From Enoplosus armatus (lineage: Eukaryota; Chordata; Actinopteri; Centrarchiformes; Enoplosidae), in assembly GCF_043641665.1 (NCBI RefSeq), contig NC_092183.1:6721501-6785500 (forward strand): a stretch of DNA of 64,000 nt, given 5' to 3'. The position numbers and the translations under genes were made by a program. Under the pieces are notes generated by a model. The model searched no databases. It was not told where the DNA came from and saw nothing but the letters and a program-made list of their open reading frames with translations. Below are positions 39,077 to 64,000 of the stretch, in pieces; the stretch's first letter is position 1; each line of letters opens with the position of its first letter.

Positions 39077-41645
39077 TTAGCTAAAAAAGTTTTGGAGGAA
39101 ATGCAATGTTCCTGTGCAGCATTATGTTGAATATTGAAAAAGTCAACGATTTTAGAATCAGCTTAACACATTGTATGCCCAATCACCTCCTTTACCGCCA
39201 CACCCTTACTTCTCCTTGGACTATATAATATCACACTATTGCAAATTGGTTAAATATGGGTTAGGGTTAGGGAACATAATTCTGTCGGAGATACGAGGCC
39301 TCCATTTCCATGAATACCAGAGAAACAGCCTCTGAGAGAAACGTGGAATATTAAAAAAAAATAAAAAACACAACTGTGCTCTTGTTTCTGCACCTACAGT
39401 TGAACCAAATTAGCATGAATTAAAACAATATTCTACTCTCTACTTGCAACCAAAACACGATCCTGGTAATTCTGTATAATATGCAGCTGTAAATGTGATG
39501 AAGAAGCCAAACCTCTTTCTCTTGGGAACTGTGCCAAAGTTCAGCAGTAGTTTAGTATGCAATCAGTTAAATGTGGGTCCTTCCACAATAGCTACATACA
39601 GCAGATTTGTCTTTCTCTGGTATCAAATAAAAGCTAAAATGCCCCAAAGATAATCTCTCGAAAATAGTCTAGTATTTTTTTTCAGTTGACATCCATACAG
39701 TTTTAAAATTATACAACAGGGAGAATGGGTGTCACAGGCTGTAAAGTATAATTAAACTCACAGTTCTAGCATGTTAAGAGTCAAAAGGTTTTTCATCTGA
39801 GAGCATTGCTACACTTCTACGTTAGGCGACCATTGAACTTGTACCTGTTCGACTGATCCTTTCAATCACAGCAGTCTTGTAGCTACGTTAGAGTAGGCGA
39901 GTAATGCCTATGAGTCCAGATCATACAGTATAGTCACCATCATCAATCAAAATATGTATTGCTTTGGTGGAGGCTCTGCGGCCCATTTAGGTCCCCCATT
40001 TGGAGTCAGCTCAGGTCTCTTATCTGTGTCTATCCGAGCTTGCTGTCCTTTCAATCCTCCTATTCATTCATTCTGTGTCAGAAAAGATGATTTGGCCATT
40101 GTGATTTCATGTGCATTTTTATTATGTATCTTGTTAAACAAATGATTGAAAATAGAGATATTTCTATCTGTAGTAATCCAGATTCGGCCTTTGTTTTCTT
40201 TTGGACTAGCCCAACATTTGGTTTGGTATTCTTTCTGAAATGGATCTCATGGACTCGCCAACCTCAAGCAATTTTGAGTGTGATGCACGATGAATTGCCT
40301 CCATTTTTACATCTCATTATGGAGGTAAACTGATCCCTACCCTGTACAAAGACAAGAACTCATTCAATACTTTAAACAAAGACAGGAACATCTTTAGAAA
40401 AAAGAACCAATAAGATCACTTTCACATTGTGGTGGTAGATAGTATTGTGTACCATATTTGCACTGTAAAATGTACAAAATATCACCATGTTGTTGGCTAG
40501 TGACCTGCAATCTTATTCACAAGCACTCTGAAGCATGTTTATTTATCTACAACATACAGTGTACTCTGAAACAGTAACACATTTATAAATAAATATTGCA
40601 ATCTTAACAATCTTACACTTCTCCTTTTTTATTGTCGGCTCTTCATGACTCGTCACCTGAGCTTTATGAAGGTGAGGCAACCTCTGCCTGTTATGTCTCC
40701 TTCCTTTCACTTGTTCTCTTGTGTGCTATCATTCACCAGCAGGTCTATTGTTTTCAGTCTTTGCCCTTGGCCTTTCTTTCCTTCCTCACCCTCTCAAATG
40801 TTAATTTAAATAAATAGATCTGTAGGAGAAAAAAAGAATCATATATCCTTAAAATCTTAATAAATCTCTGAAATAAAAAGCTACAATTAATATCTTCCAA
40901 AATTAGGAAAAAATGTAACAAGGAAAAAACATAATAAAAACATTCTATTTATCAAAAAGGATAAACAAAAGGAAAAAAAGTATATAATCATGTTCAGCAA
41001 GAACAAACATGTTTCATGAACCCATATCTATTTGTGAGATATTCAAAGGTGTCACTCCATTTTCATTTGTATTGTAATGTCATTCAATATATCCTGTTAG
41101 CTCCATGTATAACGCTGTAGGTACTCTGGTCTGTCTTGTTACCTACTTGTCTGTAAATAATCCTCATTATTAAGCGTTCGGTCAGGCTTTGCAAAGCCCA
41201 AGCAGCCTCCTTTTTATGTGAGACACGTCAGTCAGTCCCCCTTTAGTTTACAGACAGTATTTCACAGTACTTCACTGTGTATATATAGTTCACAAAGTTT
41301 GTACTGCTGTCCAATCACAGACAAGGAGAGGGGCCAAGGGATGACAGGATTGGTTCTGAATACAGGGAGAAAGCCGTCATTGGCTGGAAGGTTTCAGGAA
41401 ACAGGAAGTAAGCCTCAAATATGGCTAATGTCCTTTCCTGTTTGTAATTGTGCAAGTTTAAATGCCTCTGTCTTGGATCCAAGGGAGAAACAGTCTTTTG
41501 TAGGACATTTCATTTTCCAGCTCTTGACACATTCTGTTTTTTGAGGAAATAGCGAGGTCGCCCCGTGTTCAGTGCTGAATGGCAACGCCCACTGGTGCCT
41601 GAATTTACTCATTTCTGAATTTCTGGATTTATTTGAGTACTTGGA

Positions 41646-41664
41646 ATATATATATATACTTGAA

Positions 41665-41722
<58 letters not shown>
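41646..41722. repeat. (TA)n microsatellite with interruptions
   Basis: Long TA run with CTTGAAA and CA interruptions, in the region 3' of the TMEM132 gene. Confidence 0.95.
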
Positions 41723-41730
<8 letters not shown>

Positions 41731-42167
41731 TACATGTTACATTTTACTAATGAGCAATGCCAAAACCGAATGGGTCACATGATAGAACAAAAACAAATAG
41801 ATTGTAAATTTGCACCTATTTTTCAGTAATCATAATCAGTGATTCATTATTTAACCTTTCAGCAAACTTGGCAGGTTTGTATATTAAAACTAGATCTATC
41901 AATAATCAATCAGCAGCCACAGCCAATGCTGGCTATATACCATATGAGTAAAAAACACTTCAGAAATTATCTTCTTACCATCCTTGTTTAAAAAATGTAT
42001 AGTGGCTTATTAATGTTTGTCCAATAACATACCCTGAATTTACTGTATAGCACAATGATTTACTGGTATTCTGAAAATAAACATTCATAACCAATAGTGA
42101 CTTTGTCACTGATTTGTACACTAATATTTTCACAATAAATAATATAAAACAAGTAATAATAATGTTA

Positions 42168-42173
42168 TTTATT
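42168..42173 (-). promoter_or_regulatory. candidate TMEM132 poly(A) signal AATAAA
   Basis: The minus strand reads caAATAAAtaac about 220 nt after the stop codon, the first canonical hexamer downstream of the gene. Mammalian TMEM132 transcripts often have much longer 3' UTRs, so more distal sites (hexamers near 40628, 40538 and 38425) are possible. No transcript evidence is available here. Confidence 0.3.
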
Positions 42174-42392
42174 GTTTGCTACCATTGATTTCAGTGTGAG
42201 CTAGTGATTTCAGTGTGAGCTAGAAGTGTGACTCTTCGCCACACTTCGTGTTCTCTTTACTGTTCTCATATTACTCCCATTCCCCCTCCCTTCATCCACT
42301 GCAAAGGCATTACAGGTGAATTGTATTCATTGTCCATCCTCCCCCTCCTGCACTCATCCTCTGCCCCTCCATTTTTCAGTTCCTCCCCTCAG
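42174..42392 (-). other. proximal 3' UTR of the TMEM132 gene
   Basis: Sequence between the stop codon and the first AATAAA. On the plus strand it is pyrimidine-rich near the stop and carries an imperfect tandem duplication of the 18-mer gatttcagtgtgagctag near 42190-42222. Assignment as UTR is inference from position. Confidence 0.4.
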
Positions 42393-56150
<13,758 letters not shown>

Positions 56151-56275
56151 TTAACTCCGTGATTTCCACAGAAACAGATGCAGCCTCTGTTGCATTCCTT
56201 AAGCCAAGCCTGGAGCGAGTTTTCATCAGAACATTCATGCTCTTACAGCAAATAAGATATTTTGTCACTGATTGC

Positions 56276-56345
56276 TTACATTTTTATTCATTTGGTAAAG
56301 CACTTTGGAACACCGTTTTGCCCTATAAAGAAAGGTTAATAATAT
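56276..56345 (+). mobile_element. probable L2/Rex-type LINE 3' tail fragment
   Basis: The string ttggtaaagcactttggaac...ccctataaagaaaggtt resembles the GTAAAGCACTTTG...GCTATATAAATAAA 3' ends of fish LINEs. It is short, with no coding sequence attached, and the family is uncertain. Confidence 0.4.
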
Positions 56346-57540
56346 GCTTCTGTAGTTTCTTCCTGCCACATCGGTGGCATTTTGGATTTGTGAATACCCA
56401 GGGAGCTCTTGTCATCTCCACCGATCTAAAGTGATGTGCAGTATTAAATGTGTAACATGCAATATTCTAAAATCAGTAAATCACATTCATTTTAAGACAT
56501 TAGTATAATTACTCCGAACACATGAGACCACCCGTGAGAATACTGGCAACCTTTGCACTGAATGTTAAATTGTGTACCAATAGATCAAAGTACATTTACT
56601 CAAAAAACAGTATAATCTTAAGATACTTGTACTGTAATGAGTCCCGTGATCATTAGTTAGTTATGGTCTGATACAACACTGTCACTCCACTGTCATAACC
56701 AGTACTCCGTTCCTGCTCAGTAAGATTCTGTTGAAGTAGCTGTTGAAAATTAACAAAACAGTTTCACTTCACCTCAGAATACTGAATGGTGACCCACAGA
56801 ATAAACATTTATTTCTCCAGACTAAAGATATTGACTTTAAGACATATGGTGTCTGCTCAGACACAGTTTGTCGGACACAACAATAATTAATAGAATAATT
56901 TGTCATTGTCTCAAATGTGACATCATAACTGCCCAAGCATGCTATGTTAAAACACAAAATACAGATTTGTTATTGGCAAAACAAGACTGTATCTGTGTGA
57001 GTATAAAATCATCTTTATGTTTAATGTTTAGTCTGTGGAAAATATTTGTCAACCTGACAGAGTTACGTCTTGTCCTTAAAAGCACCATTACATGTTTTCA
57101 AAACAGTATTATTCAAATTAAATTGAAACTGAAGTGCAAAAAATGAATGTAGACACTGGATTATTATGGTTGTATTTCAAAAAGTGGACAGCACCCTCAG
57201 AGACAATGTGACAGGCAGAACAATGGAAAAGCCAGCATTTTAGTCTGTTTCATTTTCACCCTCCTTGCTTGTCTGACTGTGAGACTGATTGAAATGACTT
57301 TGTTTGGACAAAGTCATCCCACGTGTCCCCAACAATGGATTCATGCAAGAAGGAAACTGATCATAACCCGAGGTAGGTATAATGTGATGGTTTGCAAAGC
57401 TATTGTGGTAGCTAAACTGTATGTCTACAGCATTGTATATATATTATCTTAAGTCAAGATGTATTATTCTATTATTCTGGACTTGTCTTTACATTACTAC
57501 AAATAGCTACGTTCTACAGTGAAACCAAGTAGTAGTACGA

Positions 57541-57762
57541 TGGCGTATTAGGGCCATTGCAGGTAAAGGAGCCGGAGGAGTCGGGTAATGTCCAGAGAAA
57601 ATACTCAGAATTTCCGAGATTAAAGTCATACATTCACGAGAAAAAAAATCACAAATTTACTAGAAAAAACTTTATTATAAAGTCCCACATTTACAACTCA
57701 GAAAATAAAGGGGAATATGACAGCTACAGTAACTTGGAAAATAGCGCCATGCGGCACTGAAT
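57541..57762. repeat. AGATTAAAGTCATA-type repeat element
   Basis: Contains gagattaaagtcatacattc followed by acgagaaaaaaaatcacaa and tttattataaagtcccaca. These are diverged units of the GATTAAAGTCGTAATTTTACGAGAA pattern common in fish genomes. The edges tggcgtattagggcc and atagcgccatgcggcactg hint at short inverted ends. Found in the large 5' intron. Confidence 0.5.
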
Positions 57763-60700
57763 TTGATGAATTTATTGTTTATCAGACCATAAATGAGACA
57801 AGAATTAGCTAGCTAGCGTGCTATTTCCTAACTGTGTGTTCAGTGGGTGTCTGGTGTTGAGAAATGGGAAATGTTAATCCTGAAGGAATATGAGTGAGAA
57901 GAGTTTGAGTCAAACATAGAGGCTGTATTATGTGCAGCTCTGGTTGTGTCTGTGTTTTTCTTACAGTTGGTTTGTAAAACAAAAAGCCAGCGGCTGTGCT
58001 GATACAGCGCATTGTGAGCTGTAGTTTCCCCGGTAAACACACAAAGTGTAAGTGAATTCTTTCTCTGAATATATCCAAATATCTCTTCATGATGGAGATC
58101 AGCAAGCATTCAACCAGAACAAGGTCATCTACAATTTCCTTCAGTTATGTACACACCTTTTCAATTTTTAATGTCAGTTTTATTTCATTAACTTCTAAAT
58201 GCTTTTGAAGATAAGTTAATATTTCAACAAGGAAATTATTACTTTTACTGACAGGACCCTCTGCATTTAAAAACTATAATGAGGTTAAATATTAAGTCCT
58301 ATCAATTGCTGCAAAACTGTGTTGAATTAATTTACTTTAATGTATTTTCTTTCTGCCCTTCCTGTTTCACTCTCAGCCTTACATTTAACATGCACTCCTT
58401 TTGTCTGACTTTCTCTTCTGTGTTTCTGTCTTATATTGCCTGTCTGACTCTCACTGCCTGTTTGTCTCTTTCAGTGTTTATCCACCTTATTCCTCCTACT
58501 CCTACTAAAAAACTGCAAATTTGCATACACAAAGTTTAGCCCTTCCTTCTCCTCAGTCCCGCGTCACATTGATTCCATTGCTCTGTTTTTAAATGTATGT
58601 ATTTTTAACATTGATTTACCTGGGCTAGAGTTCCCTAGTGTTTTCAGCAACATCTCTTTCATATTTACCTGGCTGCTTACCAGACAGGGTGCCTCACCTG
58701 AATCTTGTGGAAAATCATAGAATTTGAGCATATCTTGTTCACTTCCCAAAGCCCTAATTTTCCCAAGAGGAAATCAAGTTGGCAGTATGGAAAATTACGA
58801 TATGTTGGGTATATTGGGGGTGGGGGGTTACATTTGCAACACTTAGTTTCTATATGGTTTGTCTTACCGCTCTCACATCCAGCCGCTTCCAGACCCAGAT
58901 AGCTTTCTCCGACTTAGTGGTAAAAATTCACTTAACTTAAATGTTACTTTTATATTGTCACTGTTGAGATTATGTAAACTGATGACTTTGTCTTGTTGCC
59001 ATTCCACCATACACACACTGGAGCAGAATCGTTATACCAGTTTTCCTCATGATGAACTTGCCAGCTAGCATTAGCTAACATTTATTGTCTGTTATATAGC
59101 TATTCAAGAAAAATGTAAAGAGTAAAATATGTAAAGGGGAGGTTCAACACTCGAGGGTTAGGATGTTTTAGCCATTTAGTGAAAATGAGGAGAACCTTTA
59201 TGAGTTGTGACATTAAAATATTGACTCCAGGTTTTGCGTCAGGTTCTGGTTGATTATTGTCGGGCTCGGGCCAGATCAGGCTCAGGACGGGATTTTCCAT
59301 TTCCCTGATAAACACAAACAGGCACACACAGGACCTACACACTTTGTGTGGTGTGACATTTTTTTCTGGCTTCCTCATGAAACTCTTTGATCTCAAAAGA
59401 GGTTAACATTTTGTACATCAGAGGTAAACCATCCTCTCTATCTCCGCTCGCCTTTTAATTTCTTTCAATTTTACTTTCTTCTCTCTGCTTCCGCTCCCTA
59501 ACATAAAAGGACATTTTCCCAACCCTTCTCTTCTCCGCTTCTTCTTTTCAATTTCTCTTTTTTCTTTAATTTTCTTTATATCTCCCCAACATCCACTATT
59601 TCCCTCTCTTGACCTTCTCTTTTTCTTTTGTCTCCGCCTCGCCCCCCCCCCTCCTTCATCGCACAGTTTCCCTCTTCATCTTCCTCTCTCTCTGAAACCT
59701 GATTTACCGCTTGTTAACATCAAAGGGATGTTAGACTGTTGGTGCCTCGAACTATTTCTCCAAATCATTTTTATATTCCAGGTGTAAATCAGTGTGAAAA
59801 CTGCACTTGGTTACTTTGGCAGGGTTCAGTTTCCAATGAAGCTATAAGACAGCAGAAGTCAAGGGAATGCACAATGGTCCTGCTTGAACTGCCTCTATAG
59901 CCATTGTCCAGGTCTGTCATTTCAACCCCAGGTTTGCTGAATTACTTCTGCTCTGCCCCAAAGGAACGTTTTAGAAACATTTTGAAAAAAAAGTTTTAAT
60001 TAATTTTGTCAGCATTTGGAAAGTTTGAAGAAATAGCCTTGTGACTTTTCAGTTCAGAAACACAGGAGTTTTGAGTTTACAAAATACAAATTCTGCAGTT
60101 CACCTCAGCTCTACAGAAACTCTACTTTTTAGCATCTTTCATCTCATCGTTTCGGTTTTACAGCCCACAACCACTTCCGTGCATAGAAAGAAAAGAGCAT
60201 CAAGTATCACTTAACAAATGGAAGATCCAAAGACTGGTAAGTGCAGTGCAAAACACTATAGAGGGGGGTGTTAGCCACCAAAGTTGTTGCCAAAATACCA
60301 TCTTCTAGAAAATGATTTTAAATTATATTAATCTACTCATCCTAGATAAATACTTCCCACCCTCAGTTACATCCTTCACTAACACGTCTCTTAAAGTATA
60401 AAGGGAAAAGTCCTTTCTCTACTGCCGCTGCTAGGCACAATGTAATATAGGTTTATTAACTTGAAATAGTCCATATTCTACAGCACTAAAAACAGTAATG
60501 TACACAGCAATACAGTGATTACTGGAAACAAGCAGCTCAGATCAATATTTCAATAACAATACTCATTGTTCAAAGTAATAGGTTTTGTTTTTAGATTACT
60601 TGTCACTGCACTGACAGGCTGAAAGCATCCGTGATTTATCATATTTTATAAGCCTTTATCTTGATCACCATCTTGATCTATGAAACTTTGTTTTATGATT

Positions 60701-60794
60701 ATAACTGAAATATTTTATCATGGCAAAAAATATGAATGGTTGTGATTTCTGCCCGTGTCATGCCCGATGCATGCCTGATTCAATTCTATTTGAT

Positions 60795-61075
60795 TTATCC
60801 TTTATTTAGCGAGGAAGGTCCCGTTGAGATACAAGATCTCTTCTTCCAGGGAATCCAAGATGGCAGCACAAGCAATTTCACGTTAAAAAACTACAATACA
60901 TAAAAACAACACAAGGGAAATAGTAAAAGAAGAGAGGCACACAGGCCATACCAGCAATATCCATAACACATTCCACCTCAAGTCAAGGATTATGTAAAAC
61001 AGCAACATGTTTCCTTCAGATCAGTTCGTAAAAGACCTTTAAAGGTATTCAAAGAAGGGAGTGCTGCTAACGTAA
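60795..61075. repeat. possible dispersed repeat (TTTATTTAGCGAGGAAGGTCCCGTTGAG type)
   Basis: tttatttagcgaggaaggtc, ccgttgagatacaagatctc, then tccaagatggcagcac and an A/C-rich stretch resembles a teleost repeat reading TTTATTTAACCAGG...CCATTGAGAT...CTCTTTT...AAGACGGCAGCA. Family unnamed; recognition is from memory only. Confidence 0.35.
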
Positions 61076-61145
61076 TGGTATTTTGCGGCTCACTCCATGC
61101 CCTGGGTGCAGAAATGAATTATCTTACATGATAAGGAATAGGACT

Positions 61146-61713
61146 AAGGAATAGTTTGACATATGAATATGCTTATTTGCTTTCTTCCCGAGAGTTAGAT
61201 GAAAAGATCAGTACCACTTTCATCTCTAAATATGAAGCTATAGCCAGCAGGCAATTAGCTTAGCTTAAAGACTGGAAGCAGGGTTAAACGGATAGCCTGG
61301 CTCACTCCAAAGGTTCACAAATATGTCTGCCAGCAACTCTCAAGTTTACAAGTTGTATCTTGTTTGTTTAATACATTCACAAGTCTTTGCGACTTGAGGC
61401 CAGGTGCAGTAACTTTCCTTGAGTTTTTTTTTTCCACTGTGTAGTTGCAAGGTAACCAGGAAGTGGCAGTGTCACTGCACCCAGCTGCTGGTGGCTTATT
61501 GTGCACCTTTGGGGTGAGCCAGGCTTTCAGTCTTAGCTAGAGGCATAGTTTGACATATTGGGAAATCCACCTATTTGCTTTCCGGTGGAGAGTTAGATGA
61601 GAAGAGATACCACTCTCATCTGTCTGTTAAATATAAGGCTACAGCCATATGCCAGTTAGCTTAGCTTAGCACAAAGACTGTAAGAAAGTAAATATGTCAA
61701 AATGTTCCTTTAA
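61146..61713 (+). repeat. second copy or tandem array of the same dispersed repeat family
   Basis: aaggaatagtttgacat at 61146 and ggcatagtttgacatattgg near 61544 begin two direct units. Both continue into ttcccgagagttagatga or gtggagagttagatgagaag and ttagcttagctta blocks. The stretch ends aaaatgttcctttaa, matching the right end of the copy at 49673. The first unit also has tagcctggctcactccaaagg. It is either a nested insertion or a partly duplicated element. Confidence 0.6.
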
Positions 61714-64000
61714 GTAAATGCATTAATATGTGGCATTCTCTCCCTTTCTGGTGGTTATTTTGGCACAAATATACAAAGAAAAGCACAAATACCTTGATTT
61801 CGGCGAAATAACCTTTCAGTATAGAAGGCTTCCAGCAATCTTTTGCTCTGTTTTTGTCACAGAGGGTATTAGATTAAATTTCAATGGTTACCAAAGAAAA
61901 TCAGAGCAGAACAAAATAGAAACTTTAACATTAGACATTAGATTGTCTCCATGGAGCCTGAAACAACTTCTACATATGAGAGACCAGTCACATTGGAGAT
62001 GTGTTTGGAGACAGCAGGACACAGATACTACATGAAGGTTTTAACTTCAAAAAGCTTTATATCTTTGGGTTAAACCTCATGAACCTGCTAAAATAATAAA
62101 GATGATTTTACCCTTACAAAATAAGGGAAGTTATTTGGTCATTTCAGTGCTTATTATATAATAACAAATGGCCAGACTAAAGTTATTTATTCTTAACTTA
62201 AAATAGCTGTTATTATTAGTAGGCCTACTATTACTATTATATATTTTTAATAATTGCAAAGATGAAAGAAATATGAATCTGTTTTGGATGGCTGCTATCA
62301 CACATGCACAGTAAAAGAAACACACACACAGACAAGCACACAAAGATGCAAAACTGACACAAGCGCACACACAGACAAGTGTATTGGTGTTTTTGCAAGT
62401 AAACAGCTGAGTTGGAGGTTTGAGGACACTGAAGAATGGATTTAATCTCTCTGTTTCTGAGAAAGACAGAGAGAGAGAGCAGGACAAACAGGAGCGGGAA
62501 CGAGAGGGAAAGCAAAGCGAGAAAAAATTGAAGAGACAGAGAGAGGGGTAAAAGAAGAGCAAAGGAAAAGCAGTGAGGAAAAAGTAGCAGCGAGAAAAAT
62601 GTGTATCTCAGCAGTTAGGACTTGTTGAAAACACAGAGGCCAGAAAAACTGTCTTCACCTTCATCAAATACCACAAACAACACCACAACAATTGTAGAAA
62701 CCTCCACAGTCTATTGCTGGAAACTTTCCTAACTCCTCAGCAGCAATTCAGCAAGAATGTTTTGGTAGAAGGTAGGAGCTGAATCCTATTCACATTTTCA
62801 TGACTAAAAGATGGACACACACAGTCACACAGTTTTTTTCTTCAAACGTTTTGTTCGCAGCTTTTCTAAAGGTGTCAAAAGCTGTAACCCTTTCTTATCA
62901 TTGTGTACAAACACTACTGTTGCAGCAGATGCTCAGATGCCTTTATTAGTGCATCAGTTTTTCCAGCAACTTTGACAGTCCACATTTTAATTCTCTGAAA
63001 AAGTATTTTACTAAGTAAAGTACACACTGTGACTGAAATGATCTGCCTACAGTTAAAATAGGATATTATGCATGCAGGAACCTCTGACCCGCAGACCTCA
63101 GGCTTGTTTCAGAGAAAATGCCATGTTTTATTCTTGGCTTTTGTGTAGAGGTTAATTGATAGTCATGTCTCAATATGGTGTGCATGAACATGCAGCTCGT
63201 AACAATCCCCCTTCTTACTGTGCGCTTGTCAAACCACCTGCTGCTGTTTTGGCGCCACCCCCCAAAGGAATCTCCGCTTTTTTGTTGTATGTCAGACCTC
63301 AGAAGCAATGGTCCTGTTGTTTGAGAGGCACCTGTGGCTCGTGTTACATTATACTAATTTGTTTCTACCACTGTAGCCACCAGGCATTTGTCATTACTAT
63401 AGAATATATTTCAGACCTCCCTGGTGACTTTATTTTTTTAAATAATGATCTAGCTCCATTTTGGGCTGTGAGGAACAAATGTGTTGTTTCTCTCTGGGGA
63501 CCAGTGCTATGCACAGTTGAGCTGTACAACATATGCTTTCCTTATCCGAAGAAGTCTGATGATAGCAATAATTTAACTTCCTCTACAAAGAGTGAGATAT
63601 TTCAAATGTTGTATATTTAGTGCAAATTAGTCTATGTGGTCGTATGTGGTGCTTCTTGCACCGGCCAAGTTCTGTTTTACTTTAGAGTTGTCACTTCTGG
63701 CTTCAAACACTCCCACAGCTCCCACAACTCCTCTACTGAATTTCAATTTGATTGCATCTATATTGGGAAAATGTAAAGCCCATATATACTGTTCATATCA
63801 ACTACATCTTCTCTGTGCCTGTTATTTTCATATGTACAGTTATCAGTGCACATGGCGAAATATGCCAACATTGGGTGAGCATTCCTGTGGTTGACCTATC
63901 ATTAGGTCTTGCAGTGGGTATCAGGCTGTGCTATCATTAATCCATTAAGCCCTCGGACAGGCGACACCATTCTCTAACCTTGACCTAATGCTCTGTACCT

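Larger units (their letters stand above)
37306..42167. other. sequence 3' of the TMEM132 gene
   Basis: Apart from the unknown frame and TA repeat I see no gene. 37390-37930 is non-repetitive with many TAAT-type sites. 39230-42160 is AT-rich and may include a long 3' UTR if a distal poly(A) signal is used. Confidence 0.5.

Noticed and set aside
39259..39272. gggttagggttaggg telomere-like repeat
   Set aside because: Only two units; chance or ordinary interstitial sequence.
63156..63620. 154-codon plus-strand frame
   Set aside because: No family resemblance, odd composition, no splice or promoter context; within the inferred 5' intron. Kept only as a low-level possibility.

Overview
The window reads as euchromatic genomic DNA of a ray-finned (probably percomorph) teleost. 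It has GT-AG introns, no operons or ribosome binding sites, about 40% GC by eye, very many (CA/TG)n, (TA)n, (GA)n and poly-C/G tracts, and several repeat types typical of fish: a tRNA-derived SINE, a Tc1/mariner-type MITE, hAT, Harbinger and L2-type remnants. The species assignment is inference.

One gene is certain. On the minus strand, from 56048 down to 42393, lie the last ten coding exons of a TMEM132-family gene (best guess tmem132b). Every junction is GT-AG, all phases agree, and the joined product is 667 codons from the middle of the ectodomain to the stop. It carries one membrane helix and the conserved TMEM132 cytoplasmic tail. The 5' exons (signal peptide and N-terminal ectodomain, roughly 400 residues by family length) were not found in 56049-64000, so they presumably lie beyond the right edge behind an intron longer than 8 kb; TMEM132 genes are known for very long introns.

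Layout: 1-36600 is a gene-poor flank of simple repeats, scattered old transposons, purine/pyrimidine tracts and some AT-rich complex sequence that could be conserved noncoding DNA. 36611-37305 holds a broken Harbinger-like transposase with a hairpin in its middle. 38420-39076 holds an unexplained 163-codon open frame on the gene strand, followed by a poly(A) signal. 42170-56048 is the TMEM132 gene. Its 5.1 kb intron (50703-55842) carries an L2-type reverse transcriptase fragment, a complete Tc1/mariner-like MITE and a decayed hAT transposon with a recognisable BED zinc finger. 56049-64000 is intron or upstream sequence with more repeats.

I found no CRISPR array, tRNA, rRNA or prokaryotic feature, and no convincing new molecular system. 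The items most worth a second look are the unknown frame near 38.6-39.1 kb, the overlapping PP1-type and WAVE-type docking motifs in the TMEM132 tail, the CA repeat placed directly after a splice donor, and a repeat family with TTAA-flanked ends.
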